From Paludibacter sp. (GTDB taxonomy: Bacteria; Bacteroidota; Bacteroidia; Bacteroidales; Paludibacteraceae), in assembly GCA_019163375.1 (NCBI GenBank), contig JAFLKK010000007.1, positions 407,813 to 471,812 of the forward strand: a stretch of 64,000 nucleotides of DNA, written 5' to 3'. Shown here piece after piece: positions 54,015 through 62,566 of this stretch; within the stretch, counting starts at the first letter, position 1; every line of letters begins with the position of its first letter. The notes beneath the pieces were generated by a model. That model saw nothing but the letters and a program-made list of their open reading frames with translations. It did not search any database and was not told where the DNA came from. Both the position numbers and the translations under genes were made by a program.

Positions 54015-55472
54015 CTAGAAAATCTTTATCCAGGGATTATCACTTCTGAATGGAACTGCAGGTAAACCCTCTTTGTTTATAAAATTAGACTGTGCTGCTT
54101 CGTGCCACGCAAAACGAACGGCTACCGGATGTGGAACCGCGGATGAAGAGACGATGACTTTATTACCTTTCATCTCAGCAACAGCCGAAACAAATTTTCC
54201 ATCCGCTCCCGCAATGGTGAACCATGTCAGGGCTTTGTCATCGCGACTTATCAAGCCACTACCCGTATTGCTGAAAGTGACTTCAATTTTATTGTTCACG
54301 ACTTTCATTTTCTGATACGTAGGCCCGGAACAAACAATATCCTTGAAACCATAAGTTTTGTTCAACGCCACCAAACTCAATCTTCGACCGACTTCCCATT
54401 TGTACCCCGGGTGCAAATCCACAATGCTATCGACCAAATCGGTAATCGTAATCATACCGGTTTGAGGGAGTTGGAGTGCAAGTGCCTGCGATTCCCAAAA
54501 CTCAGGCAAATTATCGGTGGAGTGTGGACGTACATCTTTGGCTTGGGAATAATTATAAGGTGCTATTTGCACAAAATAAAACGGCATCTTAGCATCTTTC
54601 CAATCCGAACGCCAGTTTTCAATCAAGGCTTTCTGTTTGTATGCATAACGAATCGTTTCATTCAGAAAACAACCCGACTCGCCCTGGTACCAAAGAAATC
54701 CACGGATAGAGAATGGAATGAGCGGTTGAATCATCGATGTGTAAAACTTACCCGGATCGCCACCATCGGCAGTAAGAGGTTCCAGTACTTTACCATCCTT
54801 CATTTTGGGTGCAATTTCTAATTTAGAGGCTTCGATCCAGGGTTCAATACGGCTTCCCGGCACTGCCGACGAAATCATGCCGATAGGGATATGTAGTTTA
54901 GCATACAGTTCTTTGGCATAAAAATAACCAACAGCCGAAAAGTCAACCAATGGCCGCCCCATGGCGACATCCCAACCTGTGTGAGTAGAATCGGGCGACA
55001 TGTATTTACGACGTACCAGAAAAATACGAATATTGGAATTAGATGCATTTTTCAAATCATCTTCGGGTGGTCTGTATCCCTTTACATTCGACTGGTAATT
55101 ACTGTATTTGCGCATAGCATATTCCATGTTCGACTGACCGGAACACAGCCACACTTCACCTACCAGAATATTTTTCAGTTCAATCGTATTGGTACCTGTA
55201 ATAGTCATTTGACGTGGCAATTCCGAGGCTTGCATGGGGTTCAGATTCACCACCCATTTACCCGAATCATTGGCAACAGTTTCTTTTCGCTGTCCGCCAA
55301 AAGTCACTGTCACTTTTTCGCCTTTTGAAGCCGTGCCCCAGATTGGAACAGACTTGTAACGCTGCAGCACCATGTTGTGACCGATAACTTTTGGGAGTAT
55401 CACTTCCGCAAAAAGGCAGGAAGTGAATGTCAGCGCAAGGACGAGGAGAATGGAAAGCTTTTTTGAGTTCAT
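54015..55472 (-). CDS. SASA-type carbohydrate O-acetylesterase (paralogue 1)
   Basis: The 485-residue product has a signal peptide (KKLSILLVLALTFTSCLF), with a Cys at 19 that might instead be lipidated. A beta-sandwich-like N-terminal domain precedes an SGNH-hydrolase core with the GDSL-like block WLCSGQSNMEYAM. The motif FLWYQGESGCF and the C-terminal His block (VDLHPGYKW) complete the catalytic set. In pectin loci such enzymes remove acetyl groups from rhamnogalacturonan. A second family member lies at 61130-62554. Confidence 0.87.
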   Translation of the reverse strand: MNSKKLSILLVLALTFTSCLFAEVILPKVIGHNMVLQRYKSVPIWGTASKGEKVTVTFGGQRKETVANDSGKWVVNLNPMQASELPRQMTITGTNTIELKNILVGEVWLCSGQSNMEYAMRKYSNYQSNVKGYRPPEDDLKNASNSNIRIFLVRRKYMSPDSTHTGWDVAMGRPLVDFSAVGYFYAKELYAKLHIPIGMISSAVPGSRIEPWIEASKLEIAPKMKDGKVLEPLTADGGDPGKFYTSMIQPLIPFSIRGFLWYQGESGCFLNETIRYAYKQKALIENWRSDWKDAKMPFYFVQIAPYNYSQAKDVRPHSTDNLPEFWESQALALQLPQTGMITITDLVDSIVDLHPGYKWEVGRRLSLVALNKTYGFKDIVCSGPTYQKMKVVNNKIEVTFSNTGSGLISRDDKALTWFTIAGADGKFVSAVAEMKGNKVIVSSSAVPHPVAVRFAWHEAAQSNFINKEGLPAVPFRSDNPWIKIF

Positions 55473-55479
55473 TTGTTTA

Positions 55480-55668
55480 TTATTTCAAACCCCTCCGCTA
55501 CGCTCGTCCCCTTAAAAAGGGGACAACTCGAAACACGAGAATTTGCTAGTTTTAAAGAACTGGTTTATTTTAGGAATTTTATTAACTATAAAAACTTTGG
55601 ATCCCGAGTTCTTCCCTTTTTAAGGGAAGTGCCCGAAGTCTCAGTCGAACGGGCGAAGGGTTCAAGAT
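55480..55668. repeat. Intergenic region with GGGG palindromic repeat elements
   Basis: The spacer contains GTCCCCTTAAAAAGGGGAC (55508-55526), a near-perfect hairpin, and TTCCCTTTTTAAGGGAA (55613-55629). Both are G-rich elements of a type dispersed in Bacteroidota genomes. A short CGAACGGGCG string follows. No coding signal is supported. Confidence 0.55.
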
Positions 55669-58257
55669 TTATTTTTTCTCTCCAAATTCCGTTTGTTGCT
55701 TTTCAACTTCGTCCAACAGTTTTTGCTTTTCAGCATCGGTGAGTTGTTTGATGTTTTTTTGCGAAGCTACTTTTTGACCTTTTACCTTCTGAATATCCAT
55801 GGCACAAAATGGCAAGTCAGCCGAAACGCTTTCGAGTTCAATTTCTGCGGCAGTAGGTGCTTGCGTACCTTCGAACTGCACATGTGCTTTCACCTTAATC
55901 TTTCCGGCTTTGGTGGTAGAACGAATCAGTATCGGAGCACTTCCCCACTCCACAGCTCGTGGATTGGCACCAATGCTTTGATCGCCGATAATTTCGCCTT
56001 CGCCTTCCACGCCAAACTGGATATTGTCTTTTGCCAGGCGGCGAACATTGCCATTATCATCAGTAATCTCGGCAATCACTACCACAAAGTCCGAACCATC
56101 AGCAACCAAATCCTTTCCTTGTTTATCAATAGTCAGTCGAATTTTAGTTGACCGGCGCGAAGGCATTTTCTTCTCACTGCAAACTACCTTTCCATTGATA
56201 ATTCCTTCTGCTAAAAAGCTAACTAAATCAGGTTTTTTACGTTTATAGGTGTAGTCGCGCATTTGCCAGAAATCGTACGCATTCTCGAAGGTAACAGGCG
56301 CATAAGGCATGTGACCTTTAGCATGAACCACCGGCTTTGTTATTGATTTTCCTTCGTACACAGTCAGACGTACCGAATCACAATTGCTAAAAACAGTTAC
56401 GTTTGCATCCGAGAATGGAGTCATTTCATTGGCTACAAAAACCATCGGGCCTGCATCTGCTCCACCATGTTTTTCATTCGGTGAAACCTGGCTTTTGAAC
56501 AAGTAGTAAGCATATTTTGGCTGACGGAACGCATCGAAAATACCGCCCCAATATGGATCAGGATGATAACCGCGTTGATGGTCGAAAGGATGCCACTGCG
56601 CACCCCCAACGAATTGCCCTGTCGTGTGGAACATAGCATCATATGAATCGGCCAACGATAAAGCAGCTACCAACATTGGTTTTTCTCCCCAACTCCGGCT
56701 GGCGCGATTATTGGCATTATGTGCATACCAATCGTCAACATTCTCGCCAAACTCGCGGGTGAAGAGCGATTGTTTCACTTTGCCTTCGTCGGTCGGCCAG
56801 CCGTACACCACATCGTAATTTTCGGCTACACCTTCCGAATTCAAATCGGCAGCAGCACCCGGAGCTCCCGGATATGGAAATTCATCCTTCGTTATTTTCA
56901 GTGAATTCAATGAAAAATCTTTTGGAAAACGGGTTTCATTCAAAATTGGTTCCCACAGTATCACCGAAGTATGATTACGATCACGACGAATAAGGTTGCG
57001 CGTGTTTTCGTACACCAGCTGTTCAAATTTCGGATCTTTATTCCAATACTGCCAACCCGGGGTGGCCACAATGATAAATAATCCCAGTTCATCACAAGCA
57101 TCCATAAATGCAGGATCCTGCGGGTAATGCGCCGTGCGGATAATAGTACAGCCGGCATCACGCAACCGTTTCGCATCACGCCATTGTTGAGAATTTGGTA
57201 CTGCATTGCCCACGTAAGCAAAATCCTGATGGCGATTTCCACCCATCAGTTGCCCGTAAGGTTTATCGTTCAAATAAAATCCATCTTTGCCACGAAATTC
57301 GGCTTTGCGGATTCCTACACGTACCATCCCACCGTCGATGGATGTTTTTCCGTCCTTCAACAGTAAATTTACGCAATATAAATTTGGCGTTTCGGGTGAC
57401 CAAAGCAATGGATTAGCAACTGAGGTTTTTTGGTAGATTGTTTTTGACTCACCGGCTTGTAACGTAATCTTTGAACTGATTTTTTTTACTGTTTTGCCAG
57501 AAATATCTGTCAGCGAAGTTACCAAAGTAACTGTTTTTGAATTCCTAGTATTATTCTTCAATTCTGTATTTACAAATACATCAGCACTTTTGGCACTTAT
57601 ATTATCGTAATGCACAAACACACCGCCTCCGGCCGTTTTATTTGCCTCAATAGCATCAGTTATAGCCACTTTGTTTTTGCAGATCATCCATACATCACGG
57701 TACATGCCGCCGTGGTAGGCAAAATCCAACGTAATTTGCGGTTTGCCCGGAGGATAATTTTTATCATCGCTATTATCGGCCACGACTGCTAATTGGCAAG
57801 TATCACCGGCTTGCGTTCCAAGTGCAGCCAGATCGACAGTTATGGGTAAATAACCACCCACGTGCTCTTTCACCAGTTTGCCGTTGAGATAAATTTTTTG
57901 CTTGCCCATGATGGCTTCAAAATGTATCAGTACGTCTTTGCCTTTTGCATCAGTAGGTACTACGAAACGTTTACGGTACCACGCCACGCCTTGGTAATTG
58001 CGGCATCCACTGGCTTCGGCAGGCATCAGTTCCACGGTGTGAGGAGCTGCCACCACTTCCCAACGAGAATCATTGAAAGCAGTTGCTTCGGCGCCTTTTA
58101 TGTCGCCACGAAAGAATCGCCAACCGTTGTTGAAGTTATACACTTGTCGTCCACTGCCTTCTAGTTGGTAAAAGCCGGCTACGGAAGTTTCGGCGGCTGA
58201 TAGCGCAAAGCAAGCACTTTGAATACATGCGAGAATAAAAATGTGTTTTAGTTTCAT
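55669..58257 (-). CDS. Glycoside hydrolase family 2 protein (beta-galactosidase-like)
   Basis: The 862-residue product has a signal peptide (KLKHIFILACIQSACFALSAA). A jelly-roll sugar-binding domain follows (about 55-215; FRGDIKGAEATAFNDSRWEV), then an immunoglobulin-like domain. The TIM barrel contains GVRKAEFRGKDGFYLNDKP-type VRVGIRKAEF and the acid/base block VILWEPILNE. A nucleophile candidate lies in FTREFGENVDDW. C-terminal Ig-like domains follow. The acid/base block is unusual (WEPILNE instead of WSLGNE-type). It probably removes beta-galactose or a related residue from pectic side chains. Confidence 0.85.
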   Translation of the reverse strand: MKLKHIFILACIQSACFALSAAETSVAGFYQLEGSGRQVYNFNNGWRFFRGDIKGAEATAFNDSRWEVVAAPHTVELMPAEASGCRNYQGVAWYRKRFVVPTDAKGKDVLIHFEAIMGKQKIYLNGKLVKEHVGGYLPITVDLAALGTQAGDTCQLAVVADNSDDKNYPPGKPQITLDFAYHGGMYRDVWMICKNKVAITDAIEANKTAGGGVFVHYDNISAKSADVFVNTELKNNTRNSKTVTLVTSLTDISGKTVKKISSKITLQAGESKTIYQKTSVANPLLWSPETPNLYCVNLLLKDGKTSIDGGMVRVGIRKAEFRGKDGFYLNDKPYGQLMGGNRHQDFAYVGNAVPNSQQWRDAKRLRDAGCTIIRTAHYPQDPAFMDACDELGLFIIVATPGWQYWNKDPKFEQLVYENTRNLIRRDRNHTSVILWEPILNETRFPKDFSLNSLKITKDEFPYPGAPGAAADLNSEGVAENYDVVYGWPTDEGKVKQSLFTREFGENVDDWYAHNANNRASRSWGEKPMLVAALSLADSYDAMFHTTGQFVGGAQWHPFDHQRGYHPDPYWGGIFDAFRQPKYAYYLFKSQVSPNEKHGGADAGPMVFVANEMTPFSDANVTVFSNCDSVRLTVYEGKSITKPVVHAKGHMPYAPVTFENAYDFWQMRDYTYKRKKPDLVSFLAEGIINGKVVCSEKKMPSRRSTKIRLTIDKQGKDLVADGSDFVVVIAEITDDNGNVRRLAKDNIQFGVEGEGEIIGDQSIGANPRAVEWGSAPILIRSTTKAGKIKVKAHVQFEGTQAPTAAEIELESVSADLPFCAMDIQKVKGQKVASQKNIKQLTDAEKQKLLDEVEKQQTEFGEKK

Positions 58258-58834
58258 GATATATTGGGTTCTATTATTTATACTACTCTCACTTAAATGC
58301 CGATTGAATAAAATTTACTCAGCATTGAGAGAAAATTACTCGACTTCGAGTAAATTTTTCTCAATGGCGAGGTAAAATCACTCAATGCTGAGTAATTTTC
58401 TCTCAATACCGAGTGATTTTTTCTCAAATTTGAGTAAATACTTCTCGGCATCGAGTAAATTTTTCTCAATACTAAGACAAAATTACTCAGCATCGAGTCT
58501 TTTTATCTCAAAATCGGATTTTATTACTCATTGAGAAGCATGATTTGCTCGTCGGGAGTAAAGTTTTGCTCTTTAATAGCAAAGTTTCACTCATTCGGAG
58601 CAAACGATTGCTCATCGGGAGCAAAACTTTGCTCCATCGGAGGCGACGACTGCTCTTTAAGAGGCGATGTCCACTCTTTCGTAGCGGACGACTACTCGAT
58701 TGGAGGCGATGACGGCTCGGTTGGAGGCGATCACTCCCGAAATGCCCTTGCTTTATTTACAAAATACTCAAAGTATCAAACAAAACAGACGCCGACAGAA
58801 ACTAAATGTAACTGCAACGTCCGCTAAGTTTATA
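58258..58834. other. 577-bp intergenic region dominated by a 21-bp repeat array
   Basis: This is the longest gene-free stretch in the PUL. Most of it (58318-58736) is a strict 21-bp array. No ordinary gene is supported. Confidence 0.7.
58318..58736. repeat. Array of about 20 degenerate 21-bp units with alternating CTC/GAG palindromes
   Basis: CTC anchors recur at 58318, 58339, 58360, 58381, 58402, 58423, 58444, 58465, 58486, 58507, 58527, 58548, 58569, 58590, 58611, 58632, 58653, 58674, 58695, 58716 and 58734. Spacing is 21 bp except one of 20 and a final 18. Most units read CTC, six variable bases, GAG, then an AT-rich tail; GAG and the next CTC also form inverted pairs, for example GAGCAAA-AC-TTTGCTC. 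The first half is AT-rich; the second is richer in GGAG and GGCGA. Units differ too much for CRISPR repeats. One minus-strand frame is open over about eight units and encodes heptads like LRKIYSM, but no gene is called. Confidence 0.9.
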
Positions 58835-61060
58835 TTATTTTATCATAATTACAATATCCTTTCTTCTGTTTTCAGGAATTATTGAAATCACTCGCACTTT
58901 TCCATCTTTTAGTTCCGCCTCCACCGTTGTGTTTTTTGGAGCATGAAGTTTAAAATGCACGTTCCACTCATGCGGCCAGGCAGGAAAAAGCAGTATCCCA
59001 CCATCATCAGTAGTTTGCAATAGCATTTCCTGTAAGCCAATCATGCCGCTTCCACCCCAGTTGTGATCGGGACTCCAATCGAAGCCGGGGCCCCAAAAAG
59101 CCGGGAAGCGATGCGAACCATTGGCTAGTTTGAGTGTATTGAGTCGTTTGGCTTCGTCGGTCAAACCCAGACAAGCTGCAAAAATATTATCCTGCTTCCA
59201 CCCCACATGACTGCGGAATTTCAATGCATCCTGATCATAAAAGTAGGTATTTCTGGCAATTTCCAGACTGTCGTTTCCAACACCAAACATCCGCCACGGG
59301 AAAACAGGATAGAGTTGTGGAGACTCCACATTATTTACACGTTCCCATGTTTTGGCCGGCGAAATCATTGTTGTGCCATTCACATCTCTCAATGGAATGG
59401 GTGGAATAGTTTGCAGCAAAGAATCATTCCCAAGCGATTTTAAAACTGTTCGCAGGGCAGCAATAGTACTGGCAGGGTTATTCGCCATTTTGTAGGTTTC
59501 GCAGCCAGAAGCGGGAAACAAAATCAGTTTACCGTCTCCATCAAGCACTTTTCGTCCGCGATGTTCAGCTAAATAGCGATAATGTTCATCGAAAAAACGT
59601 ACACAACTTTCAACCAGCGGTTTGTATTTCGAAATATTCGCATTGGCATACTCCTTGGTTTCCAGTATCATTTGACAAAATTCCAACACCGTATCCCATT
59701 CATATTCGAGCCATGCGTTATATTCCACACCTTTGTCGGAATAATCGGGGCGTTTCCAACCATATTCGCTTGGATTGGGCAGCCCAAAATTTTCAAGTTG
59801 TTCGGTAAAACAAGCACCACCATGTCCCCAATACGTTTTAGAGCGAAGTTCCGCATTTTTAAGTATGCGATTGTAAAAATCGAACTGCGGAATCATCAGT
59901 TCAAAATCGCCGCTTTTCAGCATAGGCCAATACACTAGTCGTTGGTTTTGTGCAGTAAAAGTGCCACCACCCCATTTGCGATAATCGGGGGTAAACGCCA
60001 AAGTTGAATCCACCAAAACAGGATCAAAGGTAAACAGTCCACCATTGAAACGAGTCGGCCATTGGCTATGTGCATTGCAACCCAGCATATAGCGAAATAA
60101 GGTGTAATTGCGAGACAGTTCGGCAGCTTCACCACCGGCATGAATAAAACTGCGATTCCAGAAAGCATTCCACCACCCTATGGTTTGTCTTCGGTCGGAT
60201 TTCGGATTGATTGAAGCAATTGTTTTGTCCAAAGCTGAATTCCATGCAGCCGTATTTTCAGCCTGAGAAATGTCTAAAGCAATCATCAAGCTCTGTTTCT
60301 GAAATGCCTTTTTACTTTTGAAAATCCATGCCCGATAATCTGTTCCGGAATACATCCCTTTTTCCGTTCCTGCAAATAAGAGATTATCGCCCCACATTTT
60401 ACCACCCGAAGTGAGATTGGAAATAGGATTGTAGAGCTGCGTCTTTACGCTTTCCAATCCCTGTTGAGCTACAGTCACATCAAAAATTGTTTTTGGAAGA
60501 TTTCGATGAAAAAAAGTAACAGCATTTCCTGTTGCCACGATGGAATCTTTCATGGTGACTAAACCCTTTGGTACAGCCCATTTGTAGGAGTTTTGCTGAC
60601 CTTCATTTTTACGAATCAATCGGTCGGTATATCGCCAGTTTTCGTAACGGATTTCAGATGAAATATTTCTTCCACTTTTAATTTCCAAATGAATTACCGG
60701 TTTAAAAACATCCGCCCAAAGTTGAATAGTCGTGCCATTGGCAGAAATTTGTACGTAACCATCGTTGACTTTCAGTTCCTGCCTAAAATCGGTTGCATTG
60801 AGGAACGGGTTGGGCGAAAGTCGTACCCGAAAACGACCTTGTTTAAGCATCGTATTGTTCTCGTCGAAAGCTCCACTTCTACTTACATAAAACAGTACAT
60901 CTCCATTCTCCACCCATACATTCATACCAATATCACCGCCTCCGCAAGGCATGGATTCAGAGGAATTATGCGAGGGAGAAGTCCAGACGTAATCCGATTC
61001 TACTCCTTTTACAACAAAAGAAATAGACAAGAAAAAGAATATATATTTTAGCTTATTCAT
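58835..61060 (-). CDS. Exported (alpha/alpha)6-barrel glycosidase-like protein (GH95-like, DUF5703-type)
   Basis: The 741-residue product has a signal peptide (KYIFFFLSISFVVKGVES). The N-terminal beta-sandwich starts VWTSPSHNSSESMPCGGGDIGMNVW. A helical barrel runs from about 290 with TIGWWNAFWNRSFI, RYMLGCNAHSQWPTRFNGGLFT, YWGHGGACFTEQLENFGLPN, and a C-terminal HNWGGSGMIGLQEMLLQTTDDG block. This matches GH95-type enzymes (alpha-fucosidase or alpha-galactosidase relatives). The substrate is unknown; L-galactose- or fucose-containing pectic side chains are plausible. Confidence 0.78.
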   Translation of the reverse strand: MNKLKYIFFFLSISFVVKGVESDYVWTSPSHNSSESMPCGGGDIGMNVWVENGDVLFYVSRSGAFDENNTMLKQGRFRVRLSPNPFLNATDFRQELKVNDGYVQISANGTTIQLWADVFKPVIHLEIKSGRNISSEIRYENWRYTDRLIRKNEGQQNSYKWAVPKGLVTMKDSIVATGNAVTFFHRNLPKTIFDVTVAQQGLESVKTQLYNPISNLTSGGKMWGDNLLFAGTEKGMYSGTDYRAWIFKSKKAFQKQSLMIALDISQAENTAAWNSALDKTIASINPKSDRRQTIGWWNAFWNRSFIHAGGEAAELSRNYTLFRYMLGCNAHSQWPTRFNGGLFTFDPVLVDSTLAFTPDYRKWGGGTFTAQNQRLVYWPMLKSGDFELMIPQFDFYNRILKNAELRSKTYWGHGGACFTEQLENFGLPNPSEYGWKRPDYSDKGVEYNAWLEYEWDTVLEFCQMILETKEYANANISKYKPLVESCVRFFDEHYRYLAEHRGRKVLDGDGKLILFPASGCETYKMANNPASTIAALRTVLKSLGNDSLLQTIPPIPLRDVNGTTMISPAKTWERVNNVESPQLYPVFPWRMFGVGNDSLEIARNTYFYDQDALKFRSHVGWKQDNIFAACLGLTDEAKRLNTLKLANGSHRFPAFWGPGFDWSPDHNWGGSGMIGLQEMLLQTTDDGGILLFPAWPHEWNVHFKLHAPKNTTVEAELKDGKVRVISIIPENRRKDIVIMIK

Positions 61061-61072
61061 TTGTTTATTTTA

Positions 61073-61122
61073 AACCACATAGTTCACGATAGTTTCTATG
61101 ATTTCTATGTGCCTATGTGGTT
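61073..61122. repeat. AACCACATAG inverted repeat between PUL genes
   Basis: AACCACATAG (61073-61082) and CTATGTGGTT (61113-61122) form a perfect 10-bp inverted repeat. Internal TTTCTATGATTTCTATG repeats lie between the arms. This resembles CACATAG-type intergenic elements common in Bacteroidota. No T-tract is present. Confidence 0.55.
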
Positions 61123-61129
61123 CATCAGA

Positions 61130-62554
61130 CTACCAGTTATCACTTCTGAAACTTGAAACAGGCAAACCTTCTGTACTGAACAGGTCACCGTCAGCATAGT
61201 TATCGAATGCATACCGCACCGCTACAGGTTGCTTTACAACTTCACTTTTCACGTACATCTTACTCCGAACTATCCACGCCTTCGCCGGATGAAAAACCTT
61301 ATCGGCACCTGCAACCGAAAACAATTTCGATTCAAAATTATTAGCCGAAATCCACATAGGCGCACGCTCAAAATTGACGATCACCGTATCACCCTGAATT
61401 TCTATATTTTTATACACCGGACTTTCAGAAGCAACTCCTTTCAGTCCGTAGGTTTTAGTCAAAGCCAGCAAAGCCAGTCGTTCGCCCGGGATTTGTTTTT
61501 TCGGAGGATGAATGCCCCCTTTATAGCCTGCATCCATCAATACCGCCATACCCGATTTAGGTATCATTGCTTCGGCTTTCATTTGTGCCTCACGAAGATA
61601 GGCCGAATTAATGACTTCTTTGCCTTTTTCGGTAATAATTGAATAATCGTAAGGGGCAATCTGGCAATAATAGAAGGAAATAGTATCCGTTTGCGCCCAG
61701 TTTTTCCTCCAACCGGCCACCATAGTGCTGAACATAGCAGCATACGAATCGGCACGATCGTAATTAGTTTCGCCCTGATACCAGATAACGCCTTTGATAG
61801 TCAGTCCGGCAAGCGGGTTAACCATAGCCTGATAAAGCGTAGTTGGGGTGCGGTTTTTCTCCTTGATGTCTGCCTCCATTTTAGGAATTTTCACCGACGG
61901 AAAAGCACGCAACATATCTTCGGTCATCCACGCTTCCACACTCGATCCACCCCATGCACTAAGCACCAATCCTACGGGAACATTGAGTGTCTGATGTAGC
62001 AATCGTCCGAAATAATACCCCGTTGCGCTAAATTCTTTTACCGTTTCCGGTGAAGCTTCCTGCCATTGTCCTGTCACATCGGTTTGCGCTTGAATAGTAG
62101 AATTACGTTTTACGGTGAACAATCGCAAGTTAGCATTCGTACTTTTCAGAATATCCATGTTGGCTCCCTCCACACCTTGATTTTTGAAGCCCTTCATGGG
62201 CATTTCCATATTGCTCTGACCGGAGCAAAGCCACAATTCACCCAAAATAAGATTATTTAGCGTCAATGATTTTCCATCATTCAAAGTCAATGTGTATTTC
62301 TTGCCATCGGCTTTTGGCGTGCTTATAGATACTTTCCAGTTTCCATTGGCATCAGCTGTAGTTTTGATACCAGTTTTGCTCCACGAGGCTTTAATGGTAA
62401 CAGTTTTATTGGCCTCAGCTTTTCCCCATAGATTCACCTTCGTATTTTGCTGCAAGAGCATATTGTCGGAGAAAATAGCAGGAAGTTTGACTTCGGCATG
62501 AACGACTGAAATCGAAAATAGGAATATGAATAGTACCTTTGAAATGCGTTTCAT
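61130..62554 (-). CDS. SASA-type carbohydrate O-acetylesterase (paralogue 2)
   Basis: The 474-residue product has a signal peptide (KRISKVLFIFLFSISVVHAE) and the same layout as the esterase at 54015. It has a beta-sandwich-like start with AIFSDNMLLQQNTKVNLWG, then ELWLCSGQSNMEMPM (SGNH block), VIWYQGETNYDRADSY and a C-terminal GIHPPKKQIPGERL His block. The two are clearly divergent paralogues. It lies 12 bp downstream of the GH106 gene. Two deacetylases in one locus imply a heavily acetylated substrate. Confidence 0.87.
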   Translation of the reverse strand: MKRISKVLFIFLFSISVVHAEVKLPAIFSDNMLLQQNTKVNLWGKAEANKTVTIKASWSKTGIKTTADANGNWKVSISTPKADGKKYTLTLNDGKSLTLNNLILGELWLCSGQSNMEMPMKGFKNQGVEGANMDILKSTNANLRLFTVKRNSTIQAQTDVTGQWQEASPETVKEFSATGYYFGRLLHQTLNVPVGLVLSAWGGSSVEAWMTEDMLRAFPSVKIPKMEADIKEKNRTPTTLYQAMVNPLAGLTIKGVIWYQGETNYDRADSYAAMFSTMVAGWRKNWAQTDTISFYYCQIAPYDYSIITEKGKEVINSAYLREAQMKAEAMIPKSGMAVLMDAGYKGGIHPPKKQIPGERLALLALTKTYGLKGVASESPVYKNIEIQGDTVIVNFERAPMWISANNFESKLFSVAGADKVFHPAKAWIVRSKMYVKSEVVKQPVAVRYAFDNYADGDLFSTEGLPVSSFRSDNW

Positions 62555-62566
62555 ATAATATTGTTT

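Noticed and set aside
58318-58736. A CRISPR array
   Set aside because: The units vary strongly and have no conserved repeat separated by unique spacers. The 21-bp period is too short, and no cas genes are nearby.
58531-58827. 98-codon plus-strand ORF with GGDD/CS heptads
   Set aside because: It is a reading of the repeat array plus flanking sequence without a start site, domain or context; better described as the repeat itself.
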